From Cymbomonas tetramitiformis (taxonomy: Eukaryota > Chlorophyta > Pyramimonadophyceae > Pyramimonadales > Pyramimonadaceae), in contig LGRX02015938.1 in NCBI GenBank assembly GCA_001247695.2, positions 1 to 14,126 of the forward strand: 14,126 bases of DNA, written 5' to 3'. Below the pieces are notes generated by a model that worked only from the letters and a program-made list of their open reading frames with translations, ran no database searches and had not been told where the DNA came from. The position numbers were made by a program, and so were the translations under genes. This document shows positions 1 through 6,100 of this stretch, one piece after another (the stretch's first letter is position 1; each line of letters opens with the position of its first letter).

Positions 1-75
1 GCACGAGGTGGAGAACGGGGAGGGCTCGCGTCAGGTGGAGAGCAGGAGGGCGCGCGCGAGGTGGAGAGCAGGGAG
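1..75. repeat. GGA-rich minisatellite, left block
   Basis: Tandem units of about 25-27 bp built on the core GGTGGAGAGCAGGGAGGG followed by CTCGC or a GCGCG-type spacer. The same units resume after the retrotransposon at 2954 and recur at 3266-3650 and 3931-4069, so this is the left part of one array split by the insertion. The last five bases (GGGAG, 71-75) are the left target-site duplication. Confidence 0.9.
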
Positions 76-156
76 TATTGGAATCTGCAAGTGACTGCTG
101 ATCAGTTTGGTGTAAAGCATGACTGTCTACACATTGTGTGGCAGTCAGGGTGCTCA

Positions 157-194
157 AACCCTGAAGGAACCCTAAAGAAACCCTGTGAAACCCT
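157..194 (+). promoter_or_regulatory. Four helically spaced AACCCT boxes in the LTR
   Basis: AACCCT occurs at 157-162, 168-173, 179-184 and 189-194, with steps of 11, 11 and 10 bp, close to one DNA turn. The core resembles the plant telo-box (AAACCCTAA), a known promoter element. All four copies are kept in the 3' LTR (from 2558). A regulatory role is inferred. Confidence 0.45.
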
Positions 195-281
195 TAGATC
201 TAGATCTGTAGATCTGCTGAACTAATCGTGACCGTTGGATTATATGATGACCATCGATAACACTCAGTATGTGATAGATCG

Positions 282-306
282 CGGCCCAGTTTATGACACT
301 GGGCCG
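282..306 (+). other. Hairpin in LTR
   Basis: CGGCCCAGT (282-290) and ACTGGGCCG (298-306) are perfect 9-bp complements around a 7-nt loop. The structure is unchanged in the 3' LTR at 2683-2707. A second stem follows at 330-339 and 360-369, whose loop can pair further (GTCG with CGAC). Confidence 0.6.
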
Positions 307-424
307 GAGAGTTCATCGGACCATCGCAGGCGTGTCACTGCAGTCGTTATGAACTCGACAGTGACACACCAGCTCTAATTAGTGAACTTTCACATAGACC
401 GCCCAATCAGTAATGATGGCGCGC

Positions 425-488
425 TAATGTTCGTGGCGTTTCGTGCTGTGAACTAGTAATGTTCGTGGCATTTCGTGCTGCGAACTGG
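425..488 (+). repeat. 32-bp tandem duplication inside the LTR
   Basis: Two adjacent 32-bp units (425-456 and 457-488), both starting TAATGTTCGTGGC, differing at three positions. The pair is also present in the 3' LTR at 2826-2889, so it predates this insertion. Confidence 0.9.
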
Positions 489-553
489 TATATCTTTTGA
501 GAATGAAAGTTTACGCTCGCTTATTGCAAATAACCCGACCCTGAATTCCAACA

Positions 554-566
554 GGTTATGGGCCCA
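554..566 (+). promoter_or_regulatory. Primer-binding site for half-tRNA-iMet
   Basis: GGTTATGGGCCCA directly follows the LTR terminus CA. It is the complement of TGGGCCCATAACC, the anticodon stem-loop region of eukaryotic initiator methionine tRNA. Drosophila copia is known to prime from an initiator-tRNA 5' half at the equivalent site, rather than from the tRNA 3' end. Thirteen contiguous matches at exactly the expected position make chance unlikely. Confidence 0.9.
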
Positions 567-601
567 CTTACAGTGTAAGTGTTAACCTACGGTCGTATCA
601 C

Positions 602-613
602 GCAAAATTTTGC
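602..613 (+). other. 12-bp perfect palindrome in the Gag leader
   Basis: GCAAAATTTTGC is its own reverse complement and sits 15 nt before the Gag start codon. Palindromic leader segments act as RNA dimerisation sites in retroviruses. That role here is conjecture. Confidence 0.5.
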
Positions 614-628
614 TGCGCGTATTCGGAA

Positions 629-2275
629 ATGAGTAAGAGACAAGACAAGGCCAAAGTTGTAGAGAGGTCCCCGCCAGGTCTGGGTGTGGAACCTACTTAT
701 GGCGAACTTTCGGAGGAAAGGAAGCCTGATGGACTTTCAGTAGGGGAGGACTCTGCAGCGCTGACTACTCTTATCGATGAGAGGCAGCAACAGCTATTTT
801 CGCAGCAAGACGCGCGTTTAAATGAGCTTATGAAAATGGTTCAAGTCCTGGCACAAGCAGTGCCGCAGTTGGCTGTTGCGAATCAGAATGCGGGGACAGG
901 AAATGCTATTGCGTGTCCTGAGGCCGCGGAATCCAGTATGTCTGGTTCCAGTGTTAAATCTCGAGTTGCGAGTGGTACTGTGGACGTACCTTTACCTCTT
1001 CTGACGGATATGTTGAAGGGGTTCCCGACTGACCAGCTCTATTCTGGTCAGGAGGCAGAAAATGACAGCAAGTGGCTGGAGTTCCGAGGTAAAATTGTAC
1101 CGTCTATGCGTCACCCGGCGATGGCGCTGTTCTTGTCGGACGCGCGCGAGTTGGAGGACATCAAGGAGGACGAGAAGTTCTCGGTGGCAGCGAATCAGTT
1201 GTTTCATGACTTTCTGTCGCGCGTTACTACCAGGACGGCGAACGCAGTTGTTCGGTCATACAGTGCTGAAGCGGACGGTGTCTCAGCCTGGCGACAGCTA
1301 ATTAAAATGCGTCGGAGCACGGGCTCTGCGTACTTTGTGCGGCAGGTCAAGGCTTTGCTTGACGACACGAAGAGGTTCAAGATGCTCGCGCCCCCGCTAC
1401 AAGGCTTTCTAATTGCGAGGGAGGTTCTTGACAGAGTGGAAGAGTATGCGTGCACGAGCAAATTCCTGCCGGGTGGTGAAATGTTTCATGTCGCCAGCCT
1501 GGAGGCAGTGTTTGTGGCTATGGTACTGAACTCCTTGAACCCGGCGTATGTGCATATTCGCACTATGTTCTCTGGGGACGAGCTGCCGTCGTTCCAGAAG
1601 CTGAACGACGCGGTATGTGACCACTACGACAACGTCATCGCGACTTCTGCAGCAGCAATGGAGACGGGTGCTGGAATCGTGGAGGACCGTCGTGAGCAGC
1701 ACCCTGGTGTGGATGATACTGGCGAGGCTCTATTTGCAATCTGTGAGCTGGTAGAGGACAGTGTGGTTGCCAGCTTCTCTGACGACCTACCACAATTTAT
1801 TTCTGGCCTGGAGGACACCGTGACTCCGGCGCATCTGGTCTTTGGGGGTGACTCTGGTAAATCTGACTTGGTGGACCCTCCATCCTCTGGACTCATCCTC
1901 TCCAACGACTATTCAGTGCTGGAGAGAGTGTTGGCGGTGCCTACTGATGCTACTGCTCGCTGTGCTAAGGTGGCCGGAGGGGTGGTGGATCCTGACCTGC
2001 GGGTTGCGCTCCGCTCCACTGTAGACAAGAGCGCTGTTCTGGATTGTGGCGCCACCAAGCACATCTTCGACTCTATGAAGGTGTTCACCGAGGATGATGA
2101 TGGTAACCACTTTGGTGACAACTTTGATGACTCCATCCCCGATCTGGACTCGGGCTCCGACTCGCATAAGGATGATGATCCCGAGGCTTGTCAGCTTGGA
2201 CTATCTAGACATCCTGAGCTTTATCCTGGACTACGAGTGGATATCTTGACAACCTATCCCGTGATGATCAAATGA
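629..2275 (+). CDS. gag: Gag polyprotein with truncated aspartic protease (copia-type)
   Basis: This 548-residue ORF is the only one in the element. It should encode the structural protein that assembles the cytoplasmic virus-like particle and packages the RNA. Residues about 45-85 are Gln/Leu-rich and coiled-coil-like. Residues about 125-345 form an alpha-helical Trp/Leu-containing stretch resembling copia capsid. No CX2CX4HX4C zinc knuckle is visible. Near the C-terminus the segment AVLDCGATKHI carries the D-[ST/C]-G-A active-site signature of copia proteases (Asp472), but the rest of the fold is missing. It is replaced by an acidic Asp/Ser-rich tail and a stop. Autonomous copia polyproteins are about 1300-1450 residues, so about 60% of Gag-Pol is deleted. 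The start is the first ATG after the primer site, with G at -3. The frame is intact, so Gag may still be made; protease activity is doubtful. Family assignment is by motif and layout. Confidence 0.85.
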   Translation: MSKRQDKAKVVERSPPGLGVEPTYGELSEERKPDGLSVGEDSAALTTLIDERQQQLFSQQDARLNELMKMVQVLAQAVPQLAVANQNAGTGNAIACPEAAESSMSGSSVKSRVASGTVDVPLPLLTDMLKGFPTDQLYSGQEAENDSKWLEFRGKIVPSMRHPAMALFLSDARELEDIKEDEKFSVAANQLFHDFLSRVTTRTANAVVRSYSAEADGVSAWRQLIKMRRSTGSAYFVRQVKALLDDTKRFKMLAPPLQGFLIAREVLDRVEEYACTSKFLPGGEMFHVASLEAVFVAMVLNSLNPAYVHIRTMFSGDELPSFQKLNDAVCDHYDNVIATSAAAMETGAGIVEDRREQHPGVDDTGEALFAICELVEDSVVASFSDDLPQFISGLEDTVTPAHLVFGGDSGKSDLVDPPSSGLILSNDYSVLERVLAVPTDATARCAKVAGGVVDPDLRVALRSTVDKSAVLDCGATKHIFDSMKVFTEDDDGNHFGDNFDDSIPDLDSGSDSHKDDDPEACQLGLSRHPELYPGLRVDILTTYPVMIK

Positions 2276-2280
2276 AGATT

Positions 2281-2440
2281 GAAGGGGCACCATCCCCATA
2301 AACTGGAGCTGGAGGGGCACCATCCCCATAAACTGGAGCTGGAGGGGCACCATCCCAAGAACTGGGTATTGCTGACTGAAGGGGCACCATCCCAAGAACT
2401 GGGTATTGCTGACTGAAGGGGCACCATTCCCAAGAACTGG
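2281..2440 (+). repeat. Tandem repeats in the 3' untranslated part of the retrotransposon
   Basis: Five copies of the module GRGGGGCACCATCCC. Two sit in 30-bp units (2281-2310, 2311-2340) and the next three in 37-bp units (from 2343, 2380 and 2417). Each module can fold as GGGG/CCCC around CACCAT. The GAAGGGG part repeats the polypurine tract sequence, and the 37-bp unit also holds GGGTATTG, like the polypurine/LTR junction. Confidence 0.9.
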
Positions 2441-2468
2441 CAGTAGGATAGCTAGACAGTCACCCTGT

Positions 2469-2476
2469 AGAAGGGG
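2469..2476 (+). promoter_or_regulatory. Polypurine tract
   Basis: AGAAGGGG lies immediately before the first base of the 3' LTR. This is where plus-strand DNA synthesis is primed in LTR elements. Confidence 0.85.
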
Positions 2477-2953
2477 TATTGGAATCTGCAAGTGACTGCT
2501 GATCAGTTTGGTGTAAAGCATGACTGTCTAGACATTGTGTGGCAGTCAGGGTGCTCAAACCCTGAAGGAACCCTAAAGAAACCCTGTGAAACCCTTAGAT
2601 CTAGATCTGTAGATCTGCTGAACTAATCATGACCGTTGGATCATATGATGACCATCGATAACACTCAGTATGTGATAGATCGCGGCCCAGTTTATGACAC
2701 TGGGCCGGAGAGTTCATCGGACCATCGCGGGCGTGTCACTGCAGTCGTTATGAACTCGACAGTGACACGCCAGCTCTAATTAGTGAACTTTCACATAGAC
2801 CGCCCAATCAGTAATGATGGCGCGCTAATGTTCGTGGCGTTTCGTGCTGCGAACTGGTAATGTTCGTGGCATTTCGTGCTGCGAACTGGTATATCTTTTG
2901 AGAATGAAAGTTTACGCTCGCTTTTGTGAAAACGAAACTCTCGAATTCCAACA
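2477..2953 (+). repeat. 3' long terminal repeat
   Basis: Direct repeat of 76-553, ending ATTCCAACA. It matches the 5' LTR closely except for a 19-nt block at 2924-2942, which bears little resemblance to 523-542. It is followed by the right target duplication GGGAG (2954-2958). Confidence 0.95.
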
Positions 2954-3004
2954 GGGAGGGCTCGCGGCAGGTGGAGAGCAGGGAGGGCTCGCACGAGGTG
3001 GAGG
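2954..3004. repeat. GGA-rich minisatellite, continuation after the insertion
   Basis: Two units of the same ~27-bp repeat seen at 1-75. Removing the retrotransposon and one GGGAG rejoins the array in register, confirming the insertion boundaries. Confidence 0.9.
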
Positions 3005-3101
3005 GCATGTTGTGAGTGATCGCCTTGCGGTGGATCCCGCATGAGCATGTTGTGAGTGCCAGCCTTATCTTATGTTGGTGTTTGGGCACCGGGATTTGCA
3101 G

Positions 3102-3173
3102 GAGTCTTGCATACAATTCTTTGACGGGAACTTTCCCCTCTGAAATCGGCAAACTCTCAACCTTGGCATACAT
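3102..3173 (+). CDS. LRR exon 1
   Basis: Exactly 72 nt and 24 residues, containing NSLTGTFPSEIGKLSTL, bounded by GGATTTGCAG and GTAAGT (a consensus donor). Phase 2 at both ends; the split last codon AT|G gives Met with exon 2. First LRR exon visible in the window, though upstream exons may exist. It is the duplicated partner of exon 2. Confidence 0.85.
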
Positions 3174-6100
3174 GTAAGTATCCACCTTAACAGTGCTTTG
3201 AAGCTAGAGGCAGGTATTTGCCATTTCTGGTCAATCAATGAGGGCAGAGGCAGGTTACGGGCTATGAGGGCTCGCGGCAGGTGGAGAGCAGGGAGGGCTC
3301 GCACGAGGTGGAGAGCAGGGAGGGCTCGCACGCGGTGGTGAGCAGGGAGGGCGCGCGACAGGTGGAGAGCAGGGAGGGCTCGCGACCAGGTGGAGATCAG
3401 GAGTGCTCGCATGAGGTGGAGAGCAGGAGGGCGCACGAGGTGGAGAGCAGGGAGGGCTCAGCGACAGGTGGAGAGCAGGGAGGGTTCGCGACAAGTGGAG
3501 AGCAGGAGGCTCGCGACAGGTGGAGAGCAGGGAGGTCTCGCGCGACAGGTGGAGAGCAGGGTGGGCCGGTGACGAGTGGAGAGCAGGGAGGGCTCGCACG
3601 CGGTGGTGAGCAGGGAGGGCGCGCGACAGGTGGAGAGCAGGGAGGAGCCTTGCGGTGGATCCCGTGTGAGCATGTTGTGAGTGATCGCCTTGCGGTGGAT
3701 CTTGTGTGAGCATGTTCTGAGTGCCAGCCTCATCTGAAGTTGGTGTTCGGGCACCGGATTTTGCAGGAATCTTGGAGACAATTCTTTGACGGGAACTTTC
3801 CCCTCTGAATTCGGCAAACTCTCATCCTTGGCAAACGTGTAAGTATCCCCATTAACAGTGCTTTAAGGCTAGAGGCAGGTATTGGCCTTCTCCAGTCGAT
3901 CAATGAGGGCAGAGGCAGGTTACGGGCTATGAGGGCTCGCGAAAGGTGGAGAGCAGGAGGGCTCGCGACAGGTGGAGAGCAGGGAGGGCTCGCGACAGGT
4001 GTAGAGCAGGGAGGGCTCGCACGAGGTGGAGAGCAGGGAGGGCTCGCGACAGGTGCAGAGCAGGGAGGGGTACGGACATTGCGGGGGCTCGGATTCCCAA
4101 ATTTAGTAAAAGAATGCGGGGATTATGTGGTGAGGGGCAGATGGGGAGGTGTACTTGCAGGATGTTAGAATCCAATCTCCTTTCAGGGGGGCTTCCCACT
4201 GAACTTGGAGCGCTCACATATATCTACGATTGGTAACTATTTCTCAGGACCCTTTGTAGTGAAATTCCGGTGCTCGAAAGTTGGCTTGATAGGTCACTGT
4301 GCAGATAGCACTCCCGGCTGCGACTCCTGGTGCAAGCCCTGCTGAGAGTGGTACGGAATCACGGAGTGATCAGCCTAAGCCATTTCCACGTTTCATACAC
4401 CAGGCTATCTCATCTTAACATTGGACAGTCAAAACACGGCTCGGCTTGACTCTCAGCGGTTCCATATCTTAACATTGGACAGTCAAAACACGGCTCGGCT
4501 TGACTCTCAGCGGTTCCATATCTTAACATTGACAGTCAAAACACGGCCTGGCTTGACTCTCAGCGGTTCCATATCTAACATTGGACAGTCAAAACACGGC
4601 TCGGCTTGACTCTCAGCGGTTCCATATCTTAACATTGGACAGTCAAAACACGGCTCGGCTTGACTCTCAGCGGTTCCATATCCTTTAGTGGCAGTACGAC
4701 CTGATAACTCCGTGGCGCACTTACCCTCAGTGTGAAGGCGCTTCACGTGGCGGATGGGGTCCGCGGGGCTTACCTCAGTGTGGAGGCGCTTCACGTGGCG
4801 GATGGGGTCCGCGGGCCACCTCAGCAGGCGGCCACGTGGCGGATGGGGCCGCGGGCGCGCCTCAGTGTGGAGGCGCTTCACGTGGCGGATGGGGTCCGCG
4901 GGGCTGGCCTCAGTGTGAAGGCGCTTCACGTGGCGGATGGGGTCCGCGGGGCGCGCCTCAGTGTGGAGGCGCTGCACATGGCGGATGGGGTCCGCGGGGC
5001 GCGCAGGAGGATGCAAGCAAATAAGTTAAATGGGACACTTCCCACCGAGCTCGGTGGACTTCGCCAGATGCTTAACCTGTGTGTCCCATTCCCTGCCGTT
5101 TGGAGCAGTGTCCCCCGGGCAGCTGCAGTTATACGCACAGTACGTCGTGCTCTGGTGACAGTATAGCGATTTAGGTGGTAGGGAGGAAGACGCTGTGACG
5201 CATCATCAGATGATCTGGTGTAGGCTTGCCAAGGTTGAAACTGAGGGCGGTGTGTGGGGTGGGAGGGGGCAGAATCCTAGAAGAGAATTCATTTAAGGGC
5301 TCCTTGCCCACTGAGTTTGGCGAGCTAACCTCGTTGGATTCCATGTGAGGGCCCGGCTTTTGAGTCTCGGCAGCATTGTGCTGGCGCCAGGGTGGCTGCC
5401 GAAGGCTCCAACCCGCGGATGCCTGCATCGAGGGCCTGCGCTCATGCCGCCCGATCCACGTGCAACAGCCCGTTCCCATCGGAGATGTGCGTGGCAGCGA
5501 GCGTTGTCACGTTTCTGAGGACTGTTGGGGGAAACCCTGGTGATCGTGGCGTTGTCTTGGCCTGACGAGGACATCACTGCAGCCAGTTGTGAGGTACTGG
5601 AGCGTCGCTATGAACGGGGACGGCCGCCGGGCGGAATTGGGTTTTAGGAAGCGATTGTCCCTGTGGTGCCATTCTGGCGGGCACTGCCTCTTGGAGAGCT
5701 CGGTGGATTCGTCTGCCTTTGCTGCAAGGAGAGGCACAGGGTGGTGAAGTCCCCGATCTGTGTTTTCCCTTGATTTTTGCGGGGACAACTTAGGTGCCCG
5801 CATGTTTTTAGTTTTTTTGCCATGGGGTGTCCATGCCGTGTGGTGTGAATGCATCCATGGCATAGTCATGGACCAGCGGGTCCCATCCATCGACCGTGAG
5901 CCACTGCGGGGCATGCTAGCAGGTTCCGCTTACTCTGTAACCCAGAGACCAGCAATTGTTGGGCGATGATCGGTCACATCGTATCATCTTTCCATGCTGC
6001 TTTGCATCTGTGTTGAGGATATGTATGAGTTGGTGGTACCTTGGCACGGCCCCGCCCTGCTCCTGATTTGCTTCTTTTCAATCGAGGTCATGGGGAATGC

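Larger units (their letters stand above)
76..553 (+). repeat. 5' long terminal repeat
   Basis: Aligns to 2477-2953 along its full length, with about seven single-base differences up to position 522. Four of the seven are CpG versus TpG/CpA changes, as expected from decay of methylated CpG. Visible inside: four AACCCT boxes (157-194), three AGATCT motifs (196-215), hairpins at 282-306 and 330-369, a 32-bp tandem duplication at 425-456 and 457-488, and a TATA-like TATATCTT at 489-496. U3, R and U5 limits cannot be placed from sequence alone. Confidence 0.95.
76..2953 (+). mobile_element. Ty1/copia-type LTR retrotransposon, Gag plus protease stub only (non-autonomous)
   Basis: A 2.88-kb element with every cis-acting landmark of an LTR retrotransposon. 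It has two direct LTRs (478 and 477 bp), a 5-bp target duplication GGGAG at 71-75 and 2954-2958, a primer-binding site right after the 5' LTR, a polypurine tract right before the 3' LTR, and one Gag-like ORF. LTR ends are imperfect inverted repeats, TATTGGAAT at the left and ATTCCAACA at the right; the left would be the canonical TGTTGGAAT but for one G-to-A change. Integrase, reverse transcriptase and RNase H are absent: the reading frame stops shortly after the protease active site. It must therefore depend on a related autonomous copy for mobility. It lies in the same orientation as the host LRR gene, in or upstream of its first visible intron. Copia assignment rests on the protease motif and the half-tRNA primer site and is fairly secure. 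Confidence 0.93.
3005..3950 (+). repeat. 665-bp tandem duplication carrying one LRR exon each
   Basis: Segment 3005-3285 is repeated at 3670-3950 with a constant offset of 665 bp and no net indel. It includes intron 3' end, LRR exon, donor and downstream intron. The two copies differ at roughly one base in ten. The GGA-rich minisatellite lies between the copies and follows the second, which suggests unequal exchange between array blocks. A ~36-bp subrepeat (CCTTGCGGTGGATC...GTGAGTGATCG) is also duplicated at 3649-3720. Confidence 0.88.

Noticed and set aside
1062..1702. Several 70-97-codon frames overlapping the Gag ORF on both strands
   Set aside because: Shadows of the real Gag frame, without independent starts or domains.
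2231..2521. Minus-strand frame with a repeated FMGMVPLQ motif at the 3' end of the retrotransposon
   Set aside because: It is the antisense reading of the 30-bp and 37-bp repeats and runs into the LTR.
3255..3817. Long open frames on both strands across the GGA-rich minisatellite (up to about 150 codons, Ser/Leu/Cys/Arg-rich or Glu/Gly/Arg-rich)
   Set aside because: They follow directly from a stop-free repeat unit whose length is near a multiple of three. Frames overlap on both strands, shift with every unit-length change, and continue into clear introns.
4507..5016. 169-codon minus-strand frame across the 54-bp and 48-bp arrays
   Set aside because: Both units are multiples of 3 and lack stops in that frame. 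The residues simply repeat, and no start context or domain supports a gene.
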